Shown here in pieces: positions 38,933 to 49,478 of a DNA stretch of 64,000 nt. The DNA is from CAVQBP01 sp963782475. Its GTDB lineage: Bacteria > Bacteroidota > Ignavibacteria > Ignavibacteriales > Ignavibacteriaceae. The notes under the pieces are model-generated. The model saw only the letters and a program-made list of their open reading frames with translations, searched no databases and was not told the origin of the DNA. The position numbers and the translations under genes are program-made. Positions within the stretch are counted from its first letter, which is position 1; each line of letters begins with the position of its first letter. The stretch spans positions 372,001 through 436,000 of the forward strand of contig CAWAJW010000012.1 of the NCBI GenBank assembly GCA_963782475.1. The letters run 5' to 3'.

Positions 38933-38966
38933 GAAGTGGCTATTATTTTGCAGTTATTATTTCTAA
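38933..38966 (+). repeat. Repeated regulatory-like element, copy 1 (after xylR)
   Basis: GAAGTGGCTATTATTTTGC followed by a T-rich run and TTTCTAA is nearly the same at 43771-43804, and similarity reaches upstream (GACGCTA..TGGTTA) to about 60 bases. It overlaps nothing after the xylR stop. The position between genes and the xylan context suggest a promoter or XylR site; a diverged relative is at 63492-63517. Confidence 0.5.
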
Positions 38967-39252
38967 GTTTACTAAAAAATTTAAGTCATTAGGTTAGTGA
39001 GTCCTCATTCTGATGAGCATGTTTAAATAATTAGCAAGCATGCAATGAAGAGACAGATATTTTAATTTAAATAAAAACAGAGGAGTACAAGGTGAAGTAT
39101 ATGTCTTCAATTTTAGGTGGATTTCATTATTGCAAGTAATTTCTTAGTTAATCTTTGTTTGATGTATGAACCTTTATGAATGTATCATAAATCCGGTTGT
39201 ACATTTAAGGAATGATACTTTAATTACTAATGAATAGAGGTTAAGAAAAATT
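38967..39252. other. Leader of the double-esterase gene
   Basis: AT-rich; no gene, hairpin or operator was recognised apart from the repeat element at its left edge. The start region before ATG 39253 has only a weak GAGG site. Confidence 0.4.
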
Positions 39253-42051
39253 ATGAAAATTACAGTTGTAAATTCTGTTTACATTAAAATATTTTTTTTA
39301 CTGATATTTTTCCTGTTGAACATATTTAATAGTGCCGGTTTGTTCGCTCAGACAGCACCGGATCCCAATTTTTATATTTTCCTCTCCTTTGGTCAGTCAA
39401 ATATGGAAGGGCAGGGAACAATTGAAGAACAAGACAAAACAGTTGATAGTCGCTTTCAGGTTATGGAATCTGTTGATTGTTCAAATCTGGGGAGAATAAA
39501 AGGTTCCTGGTATAATGCAACTCCCCCTTTATGCCGATGCTATACAGGTCTTTCCCCGGCCGATTATTTTGGCAGAACTATGGTCTCAAACCTTCCCGAT
39601 AGCATCAGGGTTGGCGTCATCAACATTTCTGTAGCAGGCTGCAAAATTGAGTTATTCGATAAAGATCATTTTCAGGATTATGTTTCAACGGTTACAGAAA
39701 ATTGGCTGCTTAATATAATCAACGAATATGGTGGAAATCCGTATGGTCGTCTTATTGAAATGGCAAAATTAGCTCAGCAGGATGGTATTATCAAAGGTAT
39801 TCTGTTACACCAAGGAGAATCAAACACAGGTGATAGTCAGTGGCCTTTAAAAGTAAAGAAAATATATGATAATCTTATAAATGATTTGGGACTTGATCCC
39901 GCTTCTGTACCTCTGCTCGCAGGTGAAGTTGTAAATGCTGATCAGGGAGGAGTTTGTGCAGGTATGAATTCAATAATTGCAAAGCTGCCTCAAGCTGTTC
40001 CAAATTCTTACGTTATTTCTTCCAGCGGCTGCACAGATGCGGATGATAACCTCCATTTCAATTCGGCTGGTTTCAGGGAAATCGGAAAGAGATATGCAGT
40101 TGAAATGCTTTCTCTATTAGGTTATAAAATGTCAGAAAGAAAATCAGAAAAATGGGTTGGAACATGGAGTACAGCTCCTCAATTGGTTGAAACAGGTAAT
40201 AATCCGCCATCCCCCGGATTAAGTAATAATACTCTAAGGCAAATAATTCACGTTTCAATTGGCGGCGATAGTTTGCGTGTGAGGTTTTCCAATGAATTCA
40301 GCACAAACCCGGTTACATTAAATGAAGTTCATATTGCTGCTTCAGAAGGAGGCAGCACTATTGATACATCTACTGATAAGATTTTAAATTTTAATGGGAT
40401 GCCTGATGTTACTATGGCACCCGGTACAGCAGTTACATCGGATCCCCTTCAATTTTCATTAGAGCCTTTATCTAATATTGTAATCACTATTTATTTTGGC
40501 GGGACATCATCGGATGTAACTGGGCATCCCGGCTCGAGAACAACATCATATATACTTCAGGGAAATGAAGTGTCCAAAGGGGATTTTTCCGGTGCTGTCC
40601 AAACAGATCATTGGTATGTTATTAATACAGTTGATGTAAAAACATCGGACTCTTCATATGCTGTGGCTATTCTTGGAAATTCAATTACCGATGGTCGCGG
40701 CTCCGGCACAAACAAGCAGGACCGCTGGCCGGATGAACTTGCCCTGCGTCTTCATGAGAATTCTGAAACTCAGCATGTTGCGGTTTTAAATGAGGGGATA
40801 GGAGGCAACGCAGTGCTTAGTGGGGGTTTAGGACCTACGGCATTAAGCCGCTTCCAGCGGGATATACTGGATCAAAATGGTGTTAAGTGGTTAATCATTC
40901 TTGAAGGGATAAATGATATAGGCGGTTCCTTTGGAACAGGAGTGACACAAAATTTAATTAATGCTTACGGGCAGATGATAGATAACGCTCATGCAAATGG
41001 TATTTTTGTCTATGGAGCGACATTACTCCCATTCGGAGGTTCCTCCTACTATTCAACTGATCATGAAACAGCAAGGGAAACGGTTAATGAATGGATACGT
41101 AACAGCGGCCGCTTTGATGCGGTTATTGATATTGATAAAGCACTGCGCGATCCATCTGATAGTTTAAAACTCTTACCGATCGCTGATGATGGGGATCATC
41201 TTCATCCTAGTGAAACAGGTCATAGAATGATGGCTGAGGCAGTTGATCTTAATTTATTTGCACCAGGTGATTCATTGGTTACTTCACCAACTAATTATCT
41301 ATCAATTTATTTTGAACCTGAATGTGCAATAGTGGGTGATAAATGGGAAATATTAACTGATTCACTTGCTTCAAATGGAAAATACGTAACTGTTGAATCA
41401 GGCATACAAAGTCTTGCCGCTGCACCTACCGATAGTGCTAGTGCCGTTTACATCCCCTTTTCAACCGATACATCAGGAAGCTTTAATATCTACTTACGGG
41501 TAAATTGTCCAACCTATGATGACGACTCATTCTGGGCTAAAATGGATAATGGAGAATTTGCAATGTACAATGGATTGGTTACGACAGGTTGGCAATGGGT
41601 AAAGTTAGAGAGCTATGATCTGACAAAAGGTGAACACACATTTACGATTACTTATCGTGAAGATGGAGCCAAACTTGACAAAATTTGTATTTCAAATAAT
41701 CCCTCTGCGCCAACAGGAATGGGCGGAGAAGCCGAAAACATATGTGACAATCCAACAACAGGTGTAAAAAATTTAATGAAGATACCTCATGGTTTTTCAT
41801 TAGAACAGAATTATCCGAATCCGTTTAATCCATCTACAAAAATTTCATATAGTTTACCGGAAAGAAATTTTGTAACCCTAAAAATTTATGATGTTTTAGG
41901 AAATGCAATAACAACATTAGTTACTGAAGAAGAACCTGCTGGAAATTATGAAATTAATTTTAACGCAGTTAATCTTTCTTCAGGGACTTATTTTTATAAA
42001 TTAACAGCCGGAAAATACTCTGAAGTTAAAAAAATGATTTTGATTAAATAG
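39253..42051 (+). CDS. Two-domain carbohydrate esterase (CE6-like plus SGNH) with binding module and T9SS domain
   Basis: 932 residues: signal peptide ending 'AGLFAQ'; a CE6/sialate-esterase-like domain (about 35-290) with Ser in 'LSFGQSNMEGQG', 'LLHQGESNTG' and His in 'DNLHFNSAG'; an SGNH hydrolase (about 296-670) with Ser in 'AILGNSITDGRGSG', 'NEGIGGNAVL', 'LEGINDIGG' and Asp-His in 'DDGDHLHPSE'; a jelly-roll binding module (about 687-816); T9SS domain ('EQNYPNPFNPSTKISYSL') at the end. Two esterase folds on one chain should remove acetyl groups from xylan, perhaps at different positions. The SGNH half is nearly identical in DNA to the next gene over 540 bases. Confidence 0.88.
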   Translation: MKITVVNSVYIKIFFLLIFFLLNIFNSAGLFAQTAPDPNFYIFLSFGQSNMEGQGTIEEQDKTVDSRFQVMESVDCSNLGRIKGSWYNATPPLCRCYTGLSPADYFGRTMVSNLPDSIRVGVINISVAGCKIELFDKDHFQDYVSTVTENWLLNIINEYGGNPYGRLIEMAKLAQQDGIIKGILLHQGESNTGDSQWPLKVKKIYDNLINDLGLDPASVPLLAGEVVNADQGGVCAGMNSIIAKLPQAVPNSYVISSSGCTDADDNLHFNSAGFREIGKRYAVEMLSLLGYKMSERKSEKWVGTWSTAPQLVETGNNPPSPGLSNNTLRQIIHVSIGGDSLRVRFSNEFSTNPVTLNEVHIAASEGGSTIDTSTDKILNFNGMPDVTMAPGTAVTSDPLQFSLEPLSNIVITIYFGGTSSDVTGHPGSRTTSYILQGNEVSKGDFSGAVQTDHWYVINTVDVKTSDSSYAVAILGNSITDGRGSGTNKQDRWPDELALRLHENSETQHVAVLNEGIGGNAVLSGGLGPTALSRFQRDILDQNGVKWLIILEGINDIGGSFGTGVTQNLINAYGQMIDNAHANGIFVYGATLLPFGGSSYYSTDHETARETVNEWIRNSGRFDAVIDIDKALRDPSDSLKLLPIADDGDHLHPSETGHRMMAEAVDLNLFAPGDSLVTSPTNYLSIYFEPECAIVGDKWEILTDSLASNGKYVTVESGIQSLAAAPTDSASAVYIPFSTDTSGSFNIYLRVNCPTYDDDSFWAKMDNGEFAMYNGLVTTGWQWVKLESYDLTKGEHTFTITYREDGAKLDKICISNNPSAPTGMGGEAENICDNPTTGVKNLMKIPHGFSLEQNYPNPFNPSTKISYSLPERNFVTLKIYDVLGNAITTLVTEEEPAGNYEINFNAVNLSSGTYFYKLTAGKYSEVKKMILIK
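40249..40788 (+). repeat. Near-identical 540-bp stretch, copy 1
   Basis: Matches 42601-43140 with only three differences found by eye (two near the left end, one near the right). Beyond both borders the two genes quickly drop to ordinary paralogue divergence. The pattern indicates a recent gene-conversion tract within a duplicated SGNH domain. Confidence 0.85.
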
Positions 42052-42387
42052 AGCTGTTTGGCTGAATAGTAGGTATTTTATTTTAAGGTTACCTTAAATA
42101 TCCTCTTGTAATATAGTTATTAAGATTTGATATTTAGTTATTTCAAATAGTATGAATTAACAGGAAAAAAAAGTATTTAAAGTATTTATAGATAAGGAAA
42201 ATATTTTTATTGAACAGTAGCCTGTATGATATGGAACAAAATCTCTTTATTATCGAATACCTCATAGGCGGAAATTTTGTACATTTATTTTTATGATTTC
42301 AATTGTTTCTTATTAAATAATATAAGGGAAAAATTTAATAATATTTTATAAATTTTCTGGAGATTATATTTTTACTCATAGTCTTTT
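42052..42387. other. Intergenic region with a 17-bp palindrome
   Basis: TTTAAGGT-t-ACCTTAAA at 42082-42098 is a perfect palindrome 30 bases after the stop of the esterase; it could be a short terminator stem or a protein site. The remainder is AT-rich with no other pattern. No good ribosome site precedes the next start. Confidence 0.45.
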
Positions 42388-43647
42388 ATGGTCTTAAAAA
42401 AAATGAATCATAAATTCCCCATCGGAATTATATTGCTTTTGATCTTTTCTCTTTTAGCGTTTAATTCCGGTGAATCAAAAGGGAAATCTGCTTCAATCAG
42501 AAAATGGGTTGGAACCTGGAGTACAGCTCCTCAACTGGTTGAACAACGAAATAATCCCCCGCAGTCTGGATTGAGCAACAATACACTCCGTCAAATAGTT
42601 CACGTTTCAATTGGCGGTGATAGTTTGCGTGTGAGGTTTTCCAATGAATTCAGTACAAACCCGGTTACATTAAATGAAGTTCATATTGCTGCTTCAGAAG
42701 GAGGCAGCACTATTGATACATCTACTGATAAGATTTTAAATTTTAATGGGATGCCTGATGTTACTATGGCACCCGGTACAGCAGTTACATCGGATCCCCT
42801 TCAATTTTCATTAGAGCCTTTATCTAATATTGTAATCACTATTTATTTTGGCGGGACATCATCGGATGTAACTGGGCATCCCGGCTCGAGAACAACATCA
42901 TATATACTTCAGGGAAATGAAGTGTCCAAAGGGGATTTTTCCGGTGCTGTCCAAACAGATCATTGGTATGTTATTAATACAGTTGATGTAAAAACATCGG
43001 ACTCTTCATATGCTGTGGCTATTCTTGGAAATTCAATTACCGATGGTCGCGGCTCCGGCACAAACAAGCAGGACCGCTGGCCGGATGAACTTGCCCTGCG
43101 TCTTCAGGAGAATTCTGAAACTCAGCATGTTGCGGTTTTGAATGAGGGAATCGGAGGGAATTGTGTTCTTCGCGCCTGCTTAGGACCTTCTGCTTTGAGT
43201 CGATTTCATCGCGACGTGATAATGCAGAATGGAGTGCGCTGGTTAATCATCCTTGAAGGAATAAATGATATCGGCGGAGCAACAGGATTAGCCGGATCTG
43301 CTAAAGTGGCGCAAGATTTAATTGCTGCTTACGGTCGGATGATAGATAGTGCCCATACCCGTGGTATCCTTGTCTATGGAGCAACAATGCTCCCCTTTGG
43401 CGGTTCATTTTACGATAAGCCGGGTCATCAAAATGCCTGGCAGACAGTTAATAACTGGATCCGGAACAGCGGCCGTTTTGATGCGGTTATTGACCTTGAT
43501 AAAGCCCTGCATGATCCGAAAAATCCGCTGAAACTATTACCTGAATATGACTCCGGAGATCATCTCCATCCGAGTGAAGCAGGTCATAGGAGGATGGCAG
43601 AAGCAGTTGATCTTACTTTGTTTTGTGCAGCCGGTAAGAAACCGTAA
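42388..43647 (+). CDS. SGNH-hydrolase acetyl-xylan esterase
   Basis: 419 residues: signal peptide 'IGIILLLIFSLLAFNSGE', a short linker, then one SGNH domain equivalent to the second domain of the preceding gene, with Ser in 'AILGNSITDGRGSG', Gly in 'NEGIGGNCVL', Asn in 'LEGINDIGG' and Asp-His in 'YDSGDHLHPSE'. There is no T9SS domain and no binding module, so it should stay in the periplasm while its sister is surface-exported. ATG 42388 or 42403 are both possible. The unmatched 3' half shows the true age of the duplication; residues 72-250 are nearly identical to the sister by recent conversion. Confidence 0.87.
   Translation: MVLKKMNHKFPIGIILLLIFSLLAFNSGESKGKSASIRKWVGTWSTAPQLVEQRNNPPQSGLSNNTLRQIVHVSIGGDSLRVRFSNEFSTNPVTLNEVHIAASEGGSTIDTSTDKILNFNGMPDVTMAPGTAVTSDPLQFSLEPLSNIVITIYFGGTSSDVTGHPGSRTTSYILQGNEVSKGDFSGAVQTDHWYVINTVDVKTSDSSYAVAILGNSITDGRGSGTNKQDRWPDELALRLQENSETQHVAVLNEGIGGNCVLRACLGPSALSRFHRDVIMQNGVRWLIILEGINDIGGATGLAGSAKVAQDLIAAYGRMIDSAHTRGILVYGATMLPFGGSFYDKPGHQNAWQTVNNWIRNSGRFDAVIDLDKALHDPKNPLKLLPEYDSGDHLHPSEAGHRRMAEAVDLTLFCAAGKKP
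42601..43140 (+). repeat. Near-identical 540-bp stretch, copy 2
   Basis: Partner of 40249-40788, direct orientation, spacing 2352 bases. Such long identical direct repeats also permit deletion or amplification by recombination. Confidence 0.85.
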
Positions 43648-43770
43648 ATTATAAACTTATTAATAGCACTCCCGAACTTCCCTCCATAATTTATCTCTAT
43701 AAGTTGCTGAACATTGAAAGAATTAATAAACTGCTCCACTAGTTGACGCTAATTGGTTAATCAATGTTTA

Positions 43771-43804
43771 GAAGTGGCTATTATTTTGCTGTTTTTATTT
43801 CTAA
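43771..43804 (+). repeat. Repeated regulatory-like element, copy 2 (before GH43)
   Basis: Same element as at 38933-38966, here 80 bases before the GH43 start, a position suitable for a promoter or activator site. Confidence 0.5.
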
Positions 43805-43883
43805 ATTAATTCGGTAATAATCATAGCAGGGTCTGCTTATTGCACCCCGCAGCTAATATTTTTTTACTTTGCAGGAGAAATAA

Positions 43884-46161
43884 ATGAAGTTTGCATTACT
43901 GTTTTTTTTATTCCAATTGATTTTAAGCAACAATATATACAGCCAGTCCGAATCCTTCAGCACTTACATGAATCCAGTAATTCCAGGGGATCATCCCGAT
44001 TGTACATTGTCAAAAGTTGGTAACGATTATTATACGACAGGTTCATCCTTTAATGTGACACCAGTTATTTATCATTCCACGGATCTGGTTCATTGGGAAG
44101 CTATTGCACAGCCGGTTAGTGCGTCCTGGTCGGGCTATGGTGATTCACCAGGCGGCGGATGCTGGGGAGGTCAAATGGTTTATCACAAAGGTGAATATTG
44201 GGATTACTTTAAGAGCGGTTACTCGATGTGTTTTGTAAAAGCCCCTAAACCTGAAGGTCCCTGGAGCACTCCTGTTCGTGTAAATGAGCCTTCAACCCTT
44301 CCATATGGCTTGGGTTATGATAATTCAATATTTATTGATGATAATAATAAATGGTATATGGTTGTAAAAAACGGCCAGCCTAACAATGGTATAGTGGAAC
44401 TGGGTGATGATGGTCAGCCAACAGGTGTTGTTTATAATCTCAACTGGTTAAATCCCGCCCCCTCATACCCGTATAGTTGGGCGGAAGGACCGGTTATGTG
44501 GAAACATAACGGATATTATTACTATTCTTTTGCAAGAGATTTAAGCGGAGGACAGTATGTAATGCGCAGCGATACTCTAACTGCCGATGAGTCTAAATGG
44601 AAAATTATGGGGGATTTTTTCAATCTTAATGATCCTAACATAAATGGATCACTTTTTACCACTCCGAATCATGTGTCTGCGGTTGTAACGCTTAATGACA
44701 GCACTTACTGGGTTTTGCATCCGCTTTATGCAAAGGGAGAATGGAAGGGACAGGGAAGACAGGGATTATTAAATCAGGTGCATTATGATACCTCCGGTAA
44801 ACCTGCTGCTGACTACCCAATTAATAGCTTCATTTACTGCCCCTAATCTGCCAAGCAATGGTATTCCATGGATGGTACCTCATTCTGATTTTTTTAATTC
44901 GGATACATTAAACCCTGAATGGTCTTTCTTGGGTTTTACAGCCAATGATAAATGGTCGTTTACCGATAGTCCCGGCTGGTTAAATTTATCTCCAAGGAAT
45001 GCTTCTAAAGCTAATACATTAATTAAAAACGACGGGGAACATAACTATTCTTTAATCACAAAAATTATCTTCTATCCTTCATCGACTTCAGATGAAGCAG
45101 GACTATGGATTATGCGCGGCGATGAAACTATGAATGTTAAACTTGTAAATTCATTATCGAGTAATGGTGACAACGTAATTAGATTTGCTTTTGGAAGCAC
45201 CCATTATGAAGTTGAAAACAATGCAGGTGATACATTATGGCTTAAGATGATGCGGGTCAATCATAAGGTAAGCGGTTACTTTAGCAAACATGGAAATGAA
45301 TGGACACAGGTTGGCGAGCCTGTTGATATTTCTGAGATAGATTCTTATTCTGATTTTTCAACATTTACAGGTACCAGGCAGGGATTATATGTGTATGGAG
45401 TTCAAAATTGCTTATTCGATTTCTATATATACCGGGATGCCTTTACGCCAATTCTGGCTGAATGCCCTGCAAATCAAATAGGTACAAAAAGAACGGTGCA
45501 GACTGGAGGAACAACTGTGCTTGACAATATCAATAATAATGATTGGGCAATGTATGCTGGAGTTGAATTCGGAAATAATGACTATCAGAAAAGTGCCGAT
45601 TCAATTCATGTTATTGCTTCAAGCGCTGCTAACGGCGGTGCTGTTGAAGTTTATCTTGATTCAATTGATGCAGGTAGGAAAATTGCGGAATGTAATTTAT
45701 CGGGAACCGGAGCTTGGACAACATTCAAAACATTTTCGGCAAAATTACCATCCTCTGTTTCAGGTAATCATGATGTTTATTTGCTGTTTAACGGTTCTGG
45801 TACAGATAAATTATTTATGCTGCAGTCCTTTTATTTTACTGAAGCCGGGACTGCGACAGGAGTTTCCAATGAAAATTTACAGGGAAATAGTAATCCTAAA
45901 AAATTTGATCTGGAACAGAATTATCCTAATCCGTTTAATCCTTCAACAAGTATTGGCTTTACTCTGCCTGCGTCTAGTAAAGTAAAGGTAACTGTTTATG
46001 ATCAGTTGGGGCAGCAGGTTGCTACAATAGCTGAGGGAGAATTCTCTTCCGGCACTCACCGTTTGAATTTTAATTCAGGTAATTTAGCAAGCGGAGTTTA
46101 TTATTACAGAATTAAAGCTGGCTTGTACAGCCAGACAAAAAAAATGGTAGTTTTAAAATAA
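43884..46161 (+). CDS. GH43 beta-xylosidase/arabinofuranosidase with CBM6-like module and T9SS domain, one frameshift
   Basis: About 758 residues: signal peptide ending 'NNIYSQ'; a five-blade GH43 domain with Asp base D39 in 'PGDHPDCTL', Asp D146 in 'GYDNSIFIDD' and acid Glu E201 in 'SWAEGPVMWK'; the C-terminal beta-sandwich ('DFFNSDTLNPEWSFLGF', 'DEAGLWIMRGDE'); a CBM6-like module ('WAMYAGVEFGNNDY', 'VYLLFNGSGTDKLF'); T9SS domain ('EQNYPNPFNPSTSIGFTL'). The first frame stops at 44846; the chain resumes as 'SFTAPNLPSNGIPW', so one surplus base lies near 44825. It is surface displayed and releases xylose or arabinose from xylan chains. Confidence 0.9.
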
Positions 46162-46487
46162 TTTCTCTTTTAATTATAAGATTATTATGAAGTATTTTAA
46201 CTTATTTTTTGAAAATAAAAGCTAAGGAGATTGCTCATACATACAAGAAATTTCTTTTTGTTTTTTCTCCTCATTAAAGCTTTTGCCGAAATTCAATTAT
46301 ATTCACGACGAGGTAAATGGGCAAAAATTTTTATTTGAAATAAATTCAAAATAATTTGCAACTTAACAACTATTTATAAAATTAATTAATTCGGAGGAAA
46401 ATGGTATAAAAGAAAGTATCTCTATTAGGGTATAAAAAAATATATAATAAATTTTTTTTAATATAAGACATTTATGTAGGAGGTCTA
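46162..46487. other. Intergenic region before GH10 A
   Basis: AT-rich, nothing recognised other than the strong AGGAGG site just before ATG 46488. Confidence 0.4.
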
Positions 46488-49412
46488 ATGAAAATGTATT
46501 TATCTATACGATATTTTATGTTTGCTTTCTTGTTCATGATCGTGGGTACACTTAAGGCACAGAGTATTTTATCATGGAATTTTGAAAGCAATAACATAGG
46601 GGATTCTTTAGCTCATATAAGCTGGGGTCCTTATGATATTCAGACCGTAGTTGCGGATGATCCGGTTGCGAGCGGGAACAAGGTCCTGAAAAATGTAGTC
46701 CACAATTACAATGCAGCACCTGTTCTAATGTTTGTTTTACCGCAGGGAAAGACAATTGCTGATTATGATTCTCTAACATTTAAAGGTTATTTTCAAAAAG
46801 GAGATGTAGCCTATAAAGAAATTGTAGCTGAGGCATATCAAACGATGCCCACAGGTCATTTCCTCGAGGCAGGTACAGATTCACTTGGTTCCTACAATCG
46901 TGCAAAAGGAGCTTCTACTGCCTGGGAAAACATAAGTCTCGACATAACTAACACCTATAGCCTGTCAGATACCATTTATATTGCCTTAGGAATAAACTGT
47001 GCAGGCACATCAGGTAGTGATACTACCACCTGGTATGCTGATGATATTGATCTTGTTGCTAAGGTAAATAATCAACCACCTCCGCCTCCTTCAAATTTAC
47101 CCACAGTAACAAACGGCGGGTTTGAGGAATCGAATGTTGGGAATGTTGACTCAATGACTGTTAAAGGATGGCTATTCTTTGTTGGGCAGGTAACTCCACT
47201 ACCAAAAATCGAAATTGTAAATGACACTGTTGAGCAGGGAAATCGGGCATTAAAAGTTGCTGTTCACGGCATAGGCGCCAACCAATGGGATATTCAAGTA
47301 GTTGCGGATAGCATTCACGTTACTCCTGGTGTTTCATATAATTATTCTATCTGGGCCAAAGCAAATAAACCGGGTGCTCAGGTTAATTTTACAGTGGGTA
47401 GTTATACATTGGGGGAATATGGTGCAATTCGTCCTGCAAATCTAACTACATCATGGAAAAAGTATACAATGACGTTTAAGGTAACTAACAACGAAACAGT
47501 CATTCGAGGTCCCATTCACTTTAGTTATCTGGCAGATACTGGTAAGGTTATTTATATTGATAATTTGCAGATTGTCGACGTAAATGCTCCCAAAAAGCCT
47601 GTAATTGTTGAAGCTGAATCCGGTGCTCTTGGTAGTAATTTTGCTATAAAGCAGGAAAGTAATATAACCTACGTTACGGCTGTAAATAATAATACTGCGT
47701 TTGTTCCGGGAGATACAAGCCGTATTGCAACTTATCAGGTAACTTTTGCCGACTCTGGACACTACAACCTATTTGCTCGCGTTCGTGTTGGGCCTAATAA
47801 TTTCAACGACGACAGCTTTTTCTACGGACACGGGTTTGGTGTTAAGAATGATACTTTGGGTACAGACTGGGTTTTCATAAACGGGCTCGCTAGTGCAGGT
47901 TTTATTGATACTTCTGCATTTGTCACAGGTGTCGGAACAGTTGGTTCGCAGGTATGGAAATGGGTTAATCTTACAGATGATACAACACAGTTTCCTGGTT
48001 ATTCCTTTTATGTAAGTAGCGACAGCCTTACAAAAACCTTTCAAATCGGTACCCGTGAAGATGGATTGGATATAGATAAATTGGCATTCGGAAAATCTAA
48101 TTTATATTTTACGGTAAATATGCTGGATAATGAACTTCCCGGTTCAACATCGAATAAAATTGATTCGAGCAAGTTTTATCAAGGACCGCCGTTAGCTCAA
48201 GGGGCAGCTAGTTTTTTGGGTAACGTAAAAAGCGCTTATGGTGATAACAATTTTGCAAATTATTGGAACCAGCTCACCCCTGGAAATGAGGGAAAATGGG
48301 GTTCAGTTGCTACATCACAAGATACAACAAGCTGGAATTGGAACGGTCTTGATACTTTATATAATTACGCACAGAAACATCACTTAATTTTTAAAGATCA
48401 TAATTTGATTTGGGGACAACAGCAGCCTTCATGGATTTCAGGTCTAGATTCTGCTGCCCAGTATAATTACATAGAAACTTGGATCAGAATGGTAGGACAA
48501 AGATATCCGAATATAGATATGATCGATGTTGTAAATGAACCTCTAAATGGACACAATCCGCCCGATGGGCAAAACGGACGTGCTAATTACGAAAGTGCAT
48601 TAGGTGGTAAAGGAGCAACAGGCTGGGATTGGGTAATAAATGCATTCAAATTAGCTAGGAAATATCTCCCCAATGCTAAATTATTAATAAATGATTACGG
48701 TATTATTAATGATAATAACGCCACATCTACTTACCTTCAAATCATTAACCTATTAAAGGATAGGGGCTTAATTGATGGCATTGGTGTTCAGGGGCATCGA
48801 TTTGCCCTGGAAAGTGCTGATACTAGTACTCTTAAAAACAATTTAAATAAACTTGGAGCAACAGGATTACCGGTTTATATATCAGAACTGGATCTCGGCA
48901 ATATTGGCAATACTGGAACCCCAAATGATAACACGCAGCTGCAATTGTACAAAAAAATATTTCCTATTTTGTGGAAAAATCCGGCAGTAAAAGGGATTAC
49001 GCTTTGGGGATATTTGGAAGGAGAAATGTGGCAGACAACTTGTTATCTTATTCGGTCAGATGGCACATGGAGACCTGCTATGACATGGCTGGCTCAATAT
49101 GTTAAAGCAAATCCTCTTGCGGTAAATGAAACTGCATCAGTTTTACCATCTAAATATGAACTGGATCAAAATTTCCCTAATCCGTTTAATCCTTCAACTA
49201 ATATTAGATATAGTATTGTTAAAACTTCAAAAGTTACTTTAAAAATATATGATATCTTAGGGAGACTGGTTCAGACTTTAGTAAATACGGTTCAGGCACC
49301 TGGACAATATACAGTCTCATTCAATGCACTAAATCTTGCGAGCGGTGTTTATTTCTACCAGATTAGTGCCGGAAGCTTCATTGCAACAAAGAAACTTATG
49401 CTGCTTAAATAA
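46488..49412 (+). CDS. GH10 endo-xylanase with three binding modules and T9SS domain
   Basis: 974 residues: signal peptide ending 'GTLKAQ'; N-terminal jelly roll (about 25-190); CBM4_9/22-like module ('VTNGGFEESNVGNVDSMTVK', about 205-365); CBM6/35-like module ('VIVEAESGALGSNF', about 372-545); GH10 barrel (about 550-880) with 'FKDHNLIWGQQQPSW', acid/base E684 in 'DVVNEPLNG' and nucleophile E800 in 'YISELDLG', plus 'GITLWGYLEGEMW'; T9SS domain at the end ('DQNFPNPFNPSTNIRYSI'). It cuts internal beta-1,4 bonds in xylan at the cell surface. A strong ribosome site and a terminator hairpin at 49444 suggest a single-gene transcript. Confidence 0.93.
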   Translation: MKMYLSIRYFMFAFLFMIVGTLKAQSILSWNFESNNIGDSLAHISWGPYDIQTVVADDPVASGNKVLKNVVHNYNAAPVLMFVLPQGKTIADYDSLTFKGYFQKGDVAYKEIVAEAYQTMPTGHFLEAGTDSLGSYNRAKGASTAWENISLDITNTYSLSDTIYIALGINCAGTSGSDTTTWYADDIDLVAKVNNQPPPPPSNLPTVTNGGFEESNVGNVDSMTVKGWLFFVGQVTPLPKIEIVNDTVEQGNRALKVAVHGIGANQWDIQVVADSIHVTPGVSYNYSIWAKANKPGAQVNFTVGSYTLGEYGAIRPANLTTSWKKYTMTFKVTNNETVIRGPIHFSYLADTGKVIYIDNLQIVDVNAPKKPVIVEAESGALGSNFAIKQESNITYVTAVNNNTAFVPGDTSRIATYQVTFADSGHYNLFARVRVGPNNFNDDSFFYGHGFGVKNDTLGTDWVFINGLASAGFIDTSAFVTGVGTVGSQVWKWVNLTDDTTQFPGYSFYVSSDSLTKTFQIGTREDGLDIDKLAFGKSNLYFTVNMLDNELPGSTSNKIDSSKFYQGPPLAQGAASFLGNVKSAYGDNNFANYWNQLTPGNEGKWGSVATSQDTTSWNWNGLDTLYNYAQKHHLIFKDHNLIWGQQQPSWISGLDSAAQYNYIETWIRMVGQRYPNIDMIDVVNEPLNGHNPPDGQNGRANYESALGGKGATGWDWVINAFKLARKYLPNAKLLINDYGIINDNNATSTYLQIINLLKDRGLIDGIGVQGHRFALESADTSTLKNNLNKLGATGLPVYISELDLGNIGNTGTPNDNTQLQLYKKIFPILWKNPAVKGITLWGYLEGEMWQTTCYLIRSDGTWRPAMTWLAQYVKANPLAVNETASVLPSKYELDQNFPNPFNPSTNIRYSIVKTSKVTLKIYDILGRLVQTLVNTVQAPGQYTVSFNALNLASGVYFYQISAGSFIATKKLMLLK

Positions 49413-49443
49413 ATCAGCTTAAAAAGCTTATCTAATTCATAAA

Positions 49444-49478
49444 GCTTCATGGCAGGATTTTAGTCCTTGCCATGAAGC
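49444..49478 (+). terminator. Terminator-like hairpin after GH10 A
   Basis: GCTTCATGGCA-gga...tcc-TTGCCATGAAGC is a long near-perfect stem, followed only by GACTTTAAAT, so the T tract is poor. It probably ends or protects the GH10 message. Confidence 0.65.
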
